A stretch of 64,000 nucleotides of DNA, taken from the NCBI GenBank assembly GCA_948144175.1, contig CANXME010000520.1, positions 1,240,001 to 1,304,000 of the forward strand. The letters run 5' to 3'. Positions within the stretch are counted from its first letter, which is position 1, and every line of letters starts with the position of its first letter. The position numbers and the translations under genes are program-made. The DNA comes from Closterium sp. NIES-65. Lineage: Eukaryota > Streptophyta > Zygnematophyceae > Desmidiales > Closteriaceae. The notes beneath the pieces were generated by a model, which saw nothing but the letters and a program-made list of their open reading frames with translations, was not told the origin of the DNA and did not search any database. Below are positions 9,628 to 21,983 of this stretch, in pieces.

Positions 9628-11838
9628 ATGGCTACCCCTAGTGTCCTCGCTTTGACGCTGAGGGTCGAGCCATTGACTTTGAGGTCTGGGTCGACGACCT
9701 GCAGCTGTTTTTACAGGGCGATAGGGCGGACGGTCTTTCTCTCTTTGACCTCACCTCTGGCGCCTCCCTTGCTCCTGCTGCTGATGCTGACCCCACTGTT
9801 CGCTCTCAGTGGGCCACCCGCGATGATGCTGCACGTCTTGCTGTGCGTCGCCACCTGCCTACCACTGAGCGCGCGCACTTTAGTCAGTACAAGAGTGCTC
9901 AGACCTTGTACGACGCTGTAGTTGCGCGCTACTCTTCCCCTGCCACTGCTGCACTGAGCCGCCTCATGCTACCGTACCTCTTTCCTGACCTTGCTGCCTT
10001 TCCTACAGTCGCTGACCTCATCACGCACCTCCGCCCTTCTGACACTCGCTACCGCGCCGCACTTCCTGCTGAGTTCTGTGCCAGGAACCCCCCCCCCATG
10101 TACATCGCTCTCTATTACATAGTCACTCGCCTCCCTGACTCCCTTCGCGTAGTCAGGGACCACTTCCTCTCAGTCAGTCCCACCACCCTCACTGTCGACC
10201 TCCTCGAGAAGGCCCTCCTAGCGGCGGAGAAGAGTATAGTCGCTGTAGGAGCCTCTCGTGGTGACCCGCGCACCCCCATCTTTGAGGGGTGTTCTCCTTC
10301 CCCCCTGCTGCCCTCTGTTGCCTCTGCTGCTGCTGCCGACCTGCTTGGTCTTGAGTCGGTTGGCGCGGCGTCTGCCCCTAGCGGGAGACGCCGCCATGGC
10401 AAGGGCAAGGGGGGCAAGGGCGCGGGTGGAGCTGGCGGGGGCGGTGGAGGTGGCAGTGGCGGTGGCGGAGGGAGTGGGGGTGGCGGTGGGAGTGGTGATG
10501 GGGGTGGTGGCGGTGGTGGCGGCGGCAGCGGAGGCGGCGGCGGTGGCGGTGGCGGCGGTGGGAGCGGAGGTGGCGGTGGTGGCGGAGGTGGAGGCGGCGG
10601 TGGCGGAGGAGGTGGAGCCGGTCGGGGTAGTGCCCCGCAGCGGAGCGGCTCTGGTGGTGGTCAGCGCCAGCAGCAGCAGCAGCGTTCTCGGGACATCCCC
10701 CCGTCTCAGCAGCTCCGTGAGTGGTACACGCAGCGTCAGCGTGGTCGAGGTCTTGGCCCGTGCACCTACGTTCTCCGTTCCGGCGACCGCGCGGGTGAGT
10801 AGTGTGGGGGTGCCCACTCCACCCAGCGCTGCTTTGGTCGCCTGACGGACGCTTGGCGTCAGCAGTTCCCCGAGGCTAGTGAGATTCCCCGCTGGGGAGA
10901 GCTGTCTAGGGCTGGCGTAGCGATCTTTGATCTTCACTTTGATGCTATCCTTGCTGCCATGTGTGCTGTGACTATTAGTGATGAGGGTGACTGTTACCGG
11001 TGTTTCCCGCCCGACCCGGGCATTAGTACTGCTGCGCTAGGTGCTTGTGAGGCTACTACTCTAGGTGCCAGTGCGTCTGCACTCTCAGGTACTGGTGAGG
11101 CTGCGCTCTCAGCTACTGCATCGGCTTCGGCCTCCCTCACCTTCACACTTGACTCAGGGGTGTTCTCCTTCCCCCCTGCTGCCCTCTGTTGCCTCTGCTG
11201 CTACTGCCGACCTGCTTGGTCTTGAGTCAGTTGGCGCGGCGTCTGCCCCTAGCGGGAGACGCCGCCCTGGCAAGGGCAAGGGGGGCAAGGGCGCGGGTGG
11301 AGCTGGCGGGGGCGGTGGAGGTGGCAGTGGCGCTGGCGGAGGGAGTGGGGGTGGCGGTGGGAGTGGTGGTGGGGGTGGTGGCGGTGGTGGTGGCGGCAGC
11401 GGAGGCGGCGGCGGTGGCGGCGGCGGCGGTGGGAGCGGAGGTGGCGGTGGTGGCGGAGGTGGAGGCGGCGGTGGCGGAGGAGGTGGAGCCGGTCGGGGTA
11501 GTGCCCCGCAGCGGAGCGGCTCTGGTGGTGGTCAGCGCCAGCAGCAGCAGCAGCAGCAGCAGCGTTCTCGGAACATCCCCCCGCCTCAGCAGCTCCGTGA
11601 GTGGTACACGCAGCGTCAGCGTGGTGGGGGTCTTGGCCCGTGCACCTAGGTTCTCCGTTCCGGCGACCGCGCGGGTGAGCAGTGTAAGATTACCCACTCC
11701 ACCCAGCGCTGCTTTGGCCGCCTGACGGACGCTTGGCGTCAGCAGTTCCCCGAGGCTAGTGAGATTCCCTGCTGGGGAGAGCTGTCTAGGGCTGGCGTAG
11801 CGATCTTTGATCTTGACTTTGATGCTATCCTTGCTGCC
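9628..11838 (+). pseudogene. F1 gag and protease start, frameshifted and tandemly duplicated
   Basis: ATG at 9628 (MATPSVLA) but one T is missing near 9650 compared with F2, throwing the frame off; the gag frame is open from 9843. It continues through a 10-C run that here stays in frame (NPPPMYIALYY), the gag core, a poly-Gly tract, RQQQQQRS and CTYVLRSGDRAGE, where CAG has become TAG (10800-10802). The frame then reaches LTFTLDSG of the protease and drops into a second copy of the gag C-terminal half starting at 11161. This 871-bp duplication is out of frame. A second stop, TAC to TAG, lies at 11647-11649. The product would have been the structural protein that coats the RNA. Confidence 0.85.
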
Positions 11839-12027
11839 ATGTATGCTGTGACTATTAGTGATGAGGGTGACTATTACCGGTGTTTCTCGCCCGACCCGGG
11901 CACTGGTACTGCTGCGCTAGGTGCTTGTGAGGCTACTGCTCTAGGTGCCAGTGCGTCTGCACTCTCAGGTACTGGTGAGGCTGCGCTCTCAGCTACTGCG
12001 TCGGCTTCGGCCTCCCTCACCTTCACA
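10286..12027 (+). repeat. 871-bp tandem duplication inside F1
   Basis: GGGGTGTTCTCC occurs at 10286 and again at 11157, and the sequence after each is near identical through poly-Gly, the gag knuckle and the protease start. F2 has a single copy. The two junction edges share GGGG. The CAG run differs between the copies (longer in the second). Confidence 0.88.
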
Positions 12028-14562
12028 CTTGACTCAGGTGCTTCTCGCTCCTTCTTTCGAGACCGCACCACACTCACGCCGCTTGGTCGGCCGGTTGCAG
12101 TCTCCCTGGCTGACCCCTCTGGGGGTCCTGTCCTCTCTCACTTCTCCACTGTCCTCCCGTGTCCGGCTGGCCCCTCGGGCACCCTGTCGGGTCTGTACCT
12201 CCCCTCGTTCTCGACGAACTTGGTGAGTGGTGCTGACCTGCAGGATGCGGGGGTTCACCAGTTTACTCCTGCGAGTCAGCGGGTGACCCACTGCTCTGAC
12301 GCCCGCACAGGCCGACACCTAGCCACGTTTTCGCGTCGGCCCGGGTCGAGTCTCTACACCCTGACCACTGAGTCTCCTCCAGACCCTGCGTCTGGCCAGG
12401 TAGCTGCGTCGGGTCAGGTTTTTGCTGCTGCGTCCAGGTCTGGTCCTGAGTCTGCCCCCTGCTCGTGTCGCCTCCTGTCTCACGAGACTCTCTTGTGGCA
12501 CCACCGTCTTGGCCACCCCTCCTTGCCTCGTCTTCGGGGCATGGCTTCCCGTGTCCTTGTCTCTGGTCTCCCCTGGTCTCTCCCTCCCCTTCCTTCGGGG
12601 CCAGGACCTTCCTGTGTCCCCTGTGTCGAGGGGCGGCTCCGGGCTGCCCCTCACTCCTCCCAGTTTCCCCCGACAGAGGCTCCTCTGCAGACGCTTCACA
12701 TGGACGTGTGGGGCCCGGCCCGCGTCCGTGGACAGGGTCACGAGCGCTACTTCCTGCTGGTGGTTGACGACTACTCGCGTTACACCACAGTCTTCCCCTT
12801 GCGCAGCAAGGGTGATGTCACTGAGGTGTTGATCGACTGGATCCGCGCAGCTCGTCTCCAGCTCAGGAGGAGCTTCGGCTCGGACTTTCCTGTTCTGCGT
12901 CTGCACTCTGACCGAGGCGGAGAGTTCTCCTCTGGCCTTCTGCGAGCCTACTGTCGTGCACGAGGCATCCGCCAGACCTTCACGCTTCCGGACTCTCCAC
13001 AGCAAAATGGGATTGCTGAGCGCCGCATTGGCATGGTCATGGACGTCGCCCGTACGTCCATGATGCATGCGGCTGCCCCCCATTTTCTGTGGCCGTTTGC
13101 GGTTCGGTACGCGGCGCATCAGCTCAACCTTTACCCCAGGGTCTCCCGGCCGAAGACCTCCCCAGCTCTGCTGTGGACGGGGAAGGTCGGCGATGCGTCG
13201 GCGTTCCGTGTCTGGGGATCTCAGGCGTTTGTCCGCAACTTGTCTACGGACAAGCTGTCCCCTCGTGCTGCTCCCTGTGTCTTCCTAGGCTTCCCCCTTG
13301 ACGCCCCAGGGTGGCAGTTCTACCACCCCTCTTCTCGTCGTGTTCTGTCCTCCCAGGACGTCACGTTCGACGAGTCCGTCCCCTTCTACCGCCTCTTCCC
13401 CTACCGCACTCCTTCCCTCCCCCCGCCACCGCACTTCCTTGTGCCAGGTCCCCCCCCGGTAGACCCCCTTCCCCCTCAGGGTCCTGCCCCTTCAGGTGTG
13501 TCCCAGGTAGATGCAGTCGAGCCGGTCGAGGTTGCTGGTGACTCAGGTACTGCTGGAGGTGCTGAGCCTGGGGGTGCTGAGCCTGGGGGTGCTGACTCTG
13601 GGGGTGCTGAGTCTGGGGGTGCTGAGCCTGGGGGTGCTGAGCCTGGGGGTGCTGCCTCTAGGGGTTCTGAGCCTGGGGGTACTGAGCCTGGGGGTGCTGA
13701 CTCTGGGGGTGCTGCGCGCGTGGGTGCTGAGCCTGGGGGTGCTGAGCCTGGGGGTGCTACGTCTGGAGCTGCTGAGCCTGGAGGTGTGGAGCCTGCGGCC
13801 ACTGGACCTCCCCTTGTGGCGTCTGGCGGTACTGGGCCTGGAGGTTCTCCGGGTGTTTTGTCTCGGCGGGAGCCACTCCCTCCACAGGAGCTGCGTGAGT
13901 GGTTTGCTCGCCGCTGGAGGCGTACTGCTGGAGCTGGAGCTTCTTCGGCCGCTGAGGGTGCTGGTGCCGCCGGTCCCGGAGCTGCTGGGCGTGCGGGTCC
14001 GCGTGGAGCTGGAGCTGCTGAGGGTGTTGGTTCTGAGACTATTACTGTCCGTCCTGGTGGTGGTCTTGCTGCGGGTGCTGCTGGTGCTGCTGGAGGTCCT
14101 GCCGCTGGAGGTGCTGTTGGCGCTGGTGCTGCCGGAGGTGCTGAGGGTGCTGGTGCTGTCCCTGCTGTGTCTGGTGCCGCCGCTCGGCCTCGGCCGTACT
14201 TCGTTCCGCTCCTGCAGCAGGTTCTTGGTCTTTCTCCTCCTGTAGAGTGTCCACCGCCTGTTCTGTCACAGTCACAGTTAGAGCCTGCCTCCCCACTGCC
14301 TGCTCCCTCTCCGTACACTGGTCCTACTGGAGGTCTTACTGAGCGTCGTGACCCTGCGTCTCGTCCCGCATCGCCTGTCCGTACAGCTCGCACTAGTAGT
14401 CGTGGTTCGCGTCAGCGTCCTCCTCCTGTCCCTGGCACGCACCGGATATCTCTGCGTCCCTCCACTACTCCTCTGCGTGCCCCTTTGCCTTCTCCTTCTG
14501 AGTCCTCTCTTCCTGCGCTTGCCGACCCGGCGTCGGACTCCCTTCGTGCTGCCAGTCTTACT
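11839..14562 (+). pseudogene. F1 pol 5' part: protease, integrase, linker (cut by G1)
   Basis: Open from 11839 to the G1 insertion. In order: FTLDSGASRSFF (aspartic protease), pre-integrase region with HHRLGHPS and CVPCVEGR, integrase core with HMDVWGPAR, LHSDRGGEF, SPQQNGIAERR, the C-terminal WQFYHP region, then about 20 GGAEP-type pentapeptides and an Ala/Gly/Pro-rich linker ending at GTHRISLRPS. The last codons before the insertion are AASL. The part is intact as sequence but has no start of its own and is cut from RT. Confidence 0.88.
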
Positions 14563-14695
14563 TGTGAAGAATAGAACGAGAAAATGAATGAACTATGAAT
14601 TAAGTGGGTACAAGTACTAACCCTAATTGGGTTGTACCCCATATGGGATACCCCACTATAGCCTACACAAAAGCATAAGCTATAATGTTCTGACA
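14563..14695 (-). repeat. G1 3' LTR with polypurine tract
   Basis: 133 bp, plus strand TGTGAAGAATAG to GTTCTGACA. The polypurine tract follows as CACCCCCATA on the plus strand (14696-14705). The 3' untranslated part (14706-14907) has TATATA runs and GCAAAGCAAAG repeats and no gene. Confidence 0.88.
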
Positions 14696-14907
14696 CACCC
14701 CCATAGGCAAAGTGGGGGAGAACAAGGGGTCACAAGACCAGTCAAGCAAAGCAAAGCAAAGCAAGCTCAGGGTGGATCACAACGTCACCACACAGTCCGA
14801 GCACAAGGTCAAGGCCACAAGGCCAGTTCACATGCAGGAGGAGACATATATATATAAGTCTAAACAAGCAAGAGTAGGTATATATATATGCAAGAGTACA
14901 AGTAAGA

Positions 14908-17900
14908 TCAAGAGGTGAGCAAGTGAGGCAAGACTGGGACAAGTCCCAGCTGAGTGCAGAAGCGCTGATGATCACAAGGCGGAAGTGCCTTGGTGAAAAC
15001 ATCAGCAGTGTTGGCCTCAGAGGCCACGTACGCAAGTCGCAACTGACCACGCTGCTGCAGCTCACGAGCAAGAAATTAGCGGAGAGCAATGTGCTTCGTT
15101 CTGTGCTCCAGGCGCTGCTCTCGACACAAGGCCAGCATGGCCTTGTTGTCTACGTACAGCACTGGAGGAGAACGAGGCAGCTCTCCAAGGTCAGTCAGCA
15201 GGTAGGTGAGCCAGCGAAGTTCCTGAGCAGCCATGGCCGCAGCGTAGATCTCAGCCTCACAACTGGAGCCGAGAACAGAAGACGAGCAACTAGCCTGCCA
15301 CGAAACAGAGCCGGAACCAAGACTGAAGGTGTAACCCTGCGACGACCGCTGCGTAGCCTGGTCGTCAGCCCAAGAAGCGTCCGCGTGCCCAGTGAGGACC
15401 ACTGGACTCCACCCTCCAAGCACTTGCCCCATGCCCGACGTACTGCACAAGTAGCGCAACACCCTCTTCGCTGCAACCATGTGCTCTGGTCGGTGTCTCC
15501 CAGGAGCAACATAGCGTGCCAAGATGCTAAGAGGGTATGCAAGGTCAGGTCGTGTGCAGGTCATCAGGTACATGAGGCAGCCAACAAGCTCTGGGTACGG
15601 GCCACTCGACTCTACGAACTCATCCGAAGGCAGAGTTGAGAGCGAGTGGCGAGTAGACAGAGGAGTGGCCTGAGGCGAGGAGTACGTGAAGCCGAAGCGC
15701 TGAAGGACCTGCTGCACCATGTGTGACTGAGTCAAGGTAATGGTGCGGCGTGCTCTGTCCCGAGTGATCTGCAAGCCAAGGTAGCTGCGCAGTTCACCCA
15801 GGTCTGTGCACGTGTGTCTCTTCTGCAGCTTGGACTTCACGTAGGCGAGTCCAGCAGTGTCCGCTGTGGCAAAGACCAAGTCGTCGACGTACACGAGGAT
15901 GTAGAACGGCGGCAGAGAAGTGTCGGTGCGCAGAAACAACGACGGGTCAGCAGTAGAGGGAGCAAACCCAAGAGCCGCAAGCGTAGTCCTCAGTGTGTCG
16001 TGCCACTCACGCGGTGCCTGGCGGAGACCGTAGACTGGCCGTCGGAGGCTCCACTGGGTGCCAGGAGAGAAAGTCCCAGTGAAGCCAGGTGGACGGCGCA
16101 GCCAGATCTCCTCGTGCAGGCTACCCTGCAAGAAAGCAGTGCTGAAGTCCAGAGAGTGGAGCTCGTAGTCGCGCTGAGCGGCTATGTGCAGCAGCACCCG
16201 AAGAGTGGTCATCTTCGGGGTGGGAGAGAAGGTCTGAAAGTAGTCAACTCCCTGCCGCTGACTGAAGCCACGAGCCACGTACCGCGCCTTAAAGACAGGT
16301 GGAGAGCCCGGCGGCCGCTTCACCCTCAAGATCCACATCCCACTGGCGATGTTCGCCCCAGGAGGGGGGACAGCGTCAACGTAGGTGCCTGTGGACTTCC
16401 AGGAAGCCATCTCTGCATCCATAGCTGCCTGCCACTGAGAGGAGTAGGGACCCTCTACGGCCTCCGCGTAAGAGCGCGGAGTCGGGATGTCTAGTGCATC
16501 CGGGTCTCCCTCAGGGGCAAGCAGTACAGACGCGAGATGAGGTGAAGCAGCAGCCAGACACTGAAACTCCTCCTGCCTGTCCTCAAGGACGTCCGTGCCA
16601 AGAGCACACTCACCCCCGACGGACGGAGGAGAGACAGGCGCAGACTCAGCAACAAGACTAGCAGCGTAGTCTAGACGACAGCGAGCAGCAAAGTCGACGA
16701 GCTCGGCAACAAGAGCAGACGCAGCAGTGGACTCAAAGGAGGGGTCAGTGACGACAGTAGCAAGGAGACGCGTGACAGTAGGACTGGCAGCACGAAGAGA
16801 GTCCGACTCAGGGTCGGCAAGCGCAGGAAGAGAGGACTCAGGAGGAGAGGGCAAAGGGGCACGCAGAGGAGCAGTGGACGGACGCAGAGACATCCGGTGC
16901 ATGCCAGGAACAGGAGGAGGACGCTGACGCAAACTGCGACCACTAGTGCGAGCAGCACGAACAGGCAACACAGGACGAGACGCAGGCTCACGACGCTCAG
17001 CAAGACCTCCAGTAGGACCAGTGTAGGGAGAGGGAGAAGGCAGTGGGGAGGCCGGCGGTAACTGTGACTGCGACTGGACAGGCGGTGGACCCTCTAAGAG
17101 AGGAGGAAGACCAAGAACCTGCTGCAGGAGCGGAACGAAGTACGGCCGAGGCCGCGCAGCGGCACGAGACACAGCAGGGACAGCACCAGCACCCTCAGCA
17201 CCTCCGGCAGCAACAGCGCCAACAGCACCTCCAGCGGCAGGACCTCCAGCAGCACCCGCAGCACGACCACCACCAGGACGGACAGGAGTAGTCTCAGAAC
17301 CAACACCCGCAGCAGCTCCAGCTCCAGGCGGACCCGCATGCCCAGCAGCTCCGGGACCGGCGGCACAAGCACCCTTAGTGGCCGAAGAAGCGCCAGCTCC
17401 AGGAGTACGCCTCCAGCGGCGAGCAAACCACTCACGCAGCTCCTGTGAAGAGAGTGGCTCCCGCCGAGACGAAACACCCGGAGAACCTCCAGGCCCAGTA
17501 CCGCCAGACGCCACAAGGGGAGGTCCAGTGGCCGCAGGCTCCACACCTCCAGGCTCAGCAGCTCCAGACGCAGCACCCCCAGGCTCAGCACCCCCACGCT
17601 CAGCACCCCCAGGCTCAGCACCCCCAGGCTCAGCACCCACGCGCGCAGCACCCTCAGAGTCAGCACCCCCAGGCTCAGCACCCCCAGAGGCAGCACCCCC
17701 AAGCTCCGCACCCCCAGGCTCAGCACCCCCAGACTCAGCACCCCCAGGCTCAGCACCCCCAGGCGCAGCACCCCCACCAGTACCTGAGTCACCAGCAACC
17801 TCGACCGGCTCGACTGCATCGACCTGGAACACACCTGAAGGGGCAGGACCCTGAGGGGGAAGGGGGTCTACCGGGGGGGGGACCTGGCACAAGGAAGTGC

Positions 17901-20827
17901 GGCGGCGGCGGGAGGGAAGGAGTGCGGTAGGGGAAGAGGCGGTAGAAGGGGACGGACTCGTCGAACGTGACGTCCTGGGAGGACAGAACACGGCGAGAGG
18001 TGGGGTGGTAGAACTGCCACCCAGGGGCGTCGGGGGGGAACCCCAGGAAGACGCAGGGAGCAGTGCGAGGGGAAAGCTTGTCCGCAGACAAGTCGCGGAC
18101 AAACGCCCGAGATCCCCAGACCCAGAACGCCGACGCATCGGCAACCTTCCCCGTCCACAGCAGGGCTGGGGAGGTCTCCGGCCTGGAGACCCTGGGGTGG
18201 AGGTTGATCTGATGCGCCGCGTACCTGACCGCAAACGGCCACAGAAAATGGGGGGCAGCCGCATGCATCATAGACGTACGAGCGACGTCCATGACCATGC
18301 CAGTGCGGCGCTCTGCAATCCCATTTTGCTGCGGTGAGTCCGGAAGCGTGAAGGTCTGACGGATGCCTCGCGCACGACAGTAGGCACGCAGAAGGCCAGA
18401 GGAGAACTCTCCGCCTCTGTCCGAGTGCAGACGCAACACAGGAAAGTCCGAGCCAAAGCTCTGCCTTAGCTGGAGACGAGCTGCGCGGATCCAGTCGATC
18501 AGCACCTCAGTGACATCACCCTTGCTGCGCAAGGGGAAGACCGCGGTGTAACGCGAGTAGTCGTCAACCACCAACAGGAAGTAGCGCTCGTGACCTAGTC
18601 CACGAACGCGGGCAAGGCCCCACACGTCCATGTGAAGCGTCTGCAACGGAGCCTCTGTCGGAGGAAACTGGGAGGAGTGAGGGGCAGCACGCTGGCGTCC
18701 CTCGACACAGGGGACACAGGCAGGGCCAGGGCCCTGAGGAAGGGGAGGGAGGGACCTGGGGAGACCAGAGACAAGGAGACGGGAGGCCATGCCTCTGAGC
18801 CGAAGCAGAGAGGGGTGACCAAGGCGGTGGTGCCAGAGGAGAGTCTCGTGAGACAGGCGACGACACGAACAGGGGGCAGACTCAGGACCAGACCTGGACG
18901 CTGCAGCAAACACCTGACCGGACAAAGGGACCCTACCAGACTCAGGAACTGGAGGAGAAGGAGTGGTCAGTGTGTACAGGCTCGACCCTGGCTGACGTGT
19001 AAACGTAGCCAGGTGACGACCTGTGCTAGCCTCTGTGCAGTGCGTCATTCGCTGACGAGCAGGGGTGAACTGGTGGACTCCCGCATCCTGTAGGTCAGCA
19101 CCACTCACCAAGTTCGTAGAGAACGAGGGGAGGTAGAGACCAGACAGGGTGCCAGAGGGAGCTGCCGGACACGGAAGGACTGTGGAGAAGCGAGACAGGA
19201 CAGGACCCCCAGAGGGGTCAGCCAGGGACACCGCAACCGGCCGACTAAGCGGCGTGAGTGTGGTGCAGTCCGGAAAGAAGGAGCGAGACGCCCCAGAGTC
19301 AAGGGTGAAGGTGTGGGAGGCAGAGGCCGACGCAGTACGTGAGAGTGCAGACTCACTAGTACCTGAGAGAGCAGCCTCACCAGTACCTGAGAGCACAGAC
19401 GCACTGGCACCTAGAGCAGCAGCCTCAATGCCCGGGTCGGGCGGGAAACACCGGTAACAGTCACCCTCATCACTAACGGTCACAGCATACATAGCAGCAA
19501 GGATAGCATCAAAGTCAAGATCAAAAATAGCTACACCAGCCCTAGACAGCTCTCCCCAGCGGGGGATCTCCGCGGCTTCCGGGAACTGCTGGCGCCAAGC
19601 GTCCGTCAGGCGGCCAAAGCAGCGCTGGGCGGAGTGGGTACCCCCACACTGCTCTCCAGCGCGGTCGCCAGTGCGAAGAACGTAGGTGCAAGGACCAAAA
19701 CTCCCACCCCGCTGACGCTGCGTGTACCACTCACGGAGCTGCTGAGGGGTGGGGACGTCGCGAGAACGCTGCTGCTGCTGCTGCTGGCGCTGACCACCTC
19801 CAGTGCTGCTCCGCTGCGAAGCGCCACTCCGACCACCTCCACCACCTCCACTCCCGCCTCCTCCTCCACCGCCACCGCCTCCGCCCCCTCCGCTCCCACC
19901 GCCACCGCCACCGCCACCTCCACCTCCACTGCCGCCACTAGCACCCCCACCCCCGCCACCACCTCCACCGCCACCCCCACTCCCTCCGCCGCCTCCACCT
20001 CCACCTCCACCGCCCCCGCTGGTCCCACTCGCTCCCTTGCCCCCCTTGCCCTTGCCAGAGCGGCGTCTCCCGCTAGGGGCAGACGCCGCACCGACCGACT
20101 CAAGACCAACGAGGTCGGCCCCAGCGGCAGAGGCTACAGAGGGCAAGAGAGGGGAAGGAGAACACCCCTCAAAGATGGGGGCGCGGGGGTCACCTCGAGA
20201 GGCTCCTACAGCTACGATGCTCTTCTCCGCCGCTAGGAGGGCCTTCTCGAGGCTGTCGACTGTGAGAGTGGTGGGACAGACCGCGAGGAAGTGGTCCCGG
20301 ACTACACGAAGGGAGTCAGGGAGACGAGTGACTAGAAAGTAGAGAGTGATGTACATGGGAGGAGGGTTCTTGGCGCAGAAGTCAGCAGGAAGCGCAGCGC
20401 GGTAGCGGGTGTCACTAGTGCAGAGGTGCGTAATGAGATCAGCGACAGTGGGAAAGGCGGCAAGGTCAGGGAAGAGGAAGGGGAGCATGAGGCGGCTCAG
20501 TGCAGTAGTGGCAGGGGAGGAGTAGCGCGCAACTACAGCGTCGTACAAGGTCTGGGCTCTCTTGTACTGACTAAAGTGTGCACGCTCAGCGGTAGGCAGG
20601 TGGCGACGCACAGCAAGACGTGCAGCAGCATCGCGTGTGGCCCACTTGGAGCGAATAGTGGGGTCAGCATCAGTTGCAGGGGCAGGGACGGCGCCAGAGG
20701 TAAGGTCAAAGAGAGAAAGGTCGTCTACCCTATCGCACTGCAAGAACAGCTGCAAGTCGTCGACCCAGACCTCAAAGTCAATGGCGCGGCCCTCAGCGTC
20801 AAAAGCAAGGACACTGGGGGTAGCCAT
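14908..20827 (-). pseudogene. G1 gag-pol (one frameshift, one premature stop)
   Basis: ATG at 20827 (MATPSVLAFDAEGRAIDFEV). Here the poly-C run of gag is CCTCCTCCC and cannot slip, so gag, poly-Gly, knuckle, protease (DSGASRSFF), integrase (HMDVWG, LHSDRGGEF, QNGIAERR) are one frame to about 17881. There a run of 9 G replaces 8 (minus strand C9), moving the frame. The next frame holds linker, RT with VYVDDLVFATAD, and RNase H (HADASWADD, CEAEIYA, VDNKAM). A TAC-to-TAA change at 15076-15078 (plus coordinates) removes the last 55 or so residues; the normal stop would be at 14910-14908. It is the best-preserved polyprotein of the window. Confidence 0.88.
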
Positions 20828-20934
20828 GACAGCAGACGACGGTCTCATCAGACAGGACGGGTCGGGCAGCTCAGTAGCACAGCAACACGGCAACACAGCA
20901 GCTCGGTCGGCCCAGCAGCAACAGCAGCTCCGCG

Positions 20935-21780
20935 GGACCAGCGGCTCGGCTCCTCAAGCGACTCGGGCGGCTCGGGCGGCGCAGGCGGCTCGGGCGGCTC
21001 GGGCGGCTCGGGCGACTCGGGCGGCTCGGGCGGCGCGGGCGGCCCGGGCGACTCGGGCGGCTCGTGCGGCTCGGCTCCTCAGCGGCGCAGGCGGTTCGGG
21101 TGGCTCGGGTGACGCGGGTGGCACGCGCGGTTGGGTGTCACAGCGGCGTACGGGCAGCGTGGGGCCGGGACGGCGGCGTGCGGCAGGGACAGGTGACGCA
21201 CGGGCGGTGCGGGGCCAGGACGGCAGCGCACGGCTGGGACGGGTGGCGCACGGGCGGCTGGGAGCGGGGCCGGGACGGTGGCGAGGGGCCAGGACGGGCG
21301 GCGCACGGGCGCCGAGGGGCCGGGACGGCTGTGCGCGGCGGAGATGGGCGGCGCACGGGTGGCGTGAGGCCGGGACGGGCGGCGCACGGCGTCGACGGGC
21401 CAGAACGGGCGGCGCGACGGCGGCGTGGGGCCTGACGGGCGGCGCAAGGGTGGCGCGCGGCCGGGACGGGCGGCACACGGCGCTGACGGGCCGGGACGGG
21501 CGCCGCACGAGCGCCTAAGGGTGGCGCGACGGCGGCTCGGGGCCTGACGGGCGGCGTGCGGGCGGCTAAGGGCGGCGCGCGGGCGGCGTGGGGCCTGGAC
21601 GGGCGGCGCGCGGGCGTCTAGGGGCCGAGACTTGCGGCGCGCGGGCGGCTAAGGGCGGCGCGCGGGCGTCGAAGGGCCGGGACGGGCGGCGCGCGGGCGT
21701 CTGAGGGCGGCGCGCGGGCGTCTAGGAGCCGTAGGGTAGGTCGACAGATCGAGAGAGAGAGCCCGGAGCGCGCTCCGGGC
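20935..21780 (-). repeat. G1 leader: minisatellite and 18-bp palindrome
   Basis: GC-rich repeats of two kinds, GGGCGGCTC units (about 20935-21080) and GGGACGGGCGGCGCACGGGC-like units (to about 21720). Close to the primer site lies the perfect palindrome CCCGGAGCGCGCTCCGGG with an adjoining A run (T run in the RNA sense). Unit sequence is unlike that of A, F or D leaders. Confidence 0.72.
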
Positions 21781-21845
21781 AGGAAAAAAAGTTCGAAGTG
21801 GTGGGCCCTAAGCACAGTTCCCACAGGGGAACCTGCTCTATACCA

Positions 21846-21978
21846 TGTGAAGAATAGAACGAGAAAATGAATGAACTATGAATGAAGTGGGTACAAGTAC
21901 TAACCATAATTGGGTTGTACCCCATATGGGATACCCCACTATAGCCTACACAAAAGCATAAGCTATAATGTTCTGACA
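21846..21978 (-). repeat. G1 5' LTR
   Basis: 133 bp and differs from the other G1 LTR at two positions noticed by eye (AATGAA/AATTAA and CCATAATT/CCCTAATT). Next to it, on the minus strand, is primer site TGGTATAGAGC (21845-21835), then the hairpin GTTCCC/GGGAAC (21817-21832). Confidence 0.88.
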
Positions 21979-21983
21979 CTACT

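Larger units (their letters stand above)
14563..21978 (-). mobile_element. Ty1/copia element G1, nested in F1
   Basis: Complete 7416-bp element with 133-bp LTRs at both ends. Target duplication is TTACT (14558-14562) on the left and CTACT (21979-21983) on the right; the left copy has one change, since the duplicated locus still has CTACT on both sides. Orientation is opposite to F. Removing G1 plus one target copy restores the pol frame of F across the junction, as judged from elements B and E. Confidence 0.93.

Noticed and set aside
20935-21720. CRISPR-like array in the G1 leader
   Set aside because: Units are contiguous and degenerate with no spacers, and the genome is eukaryotic.
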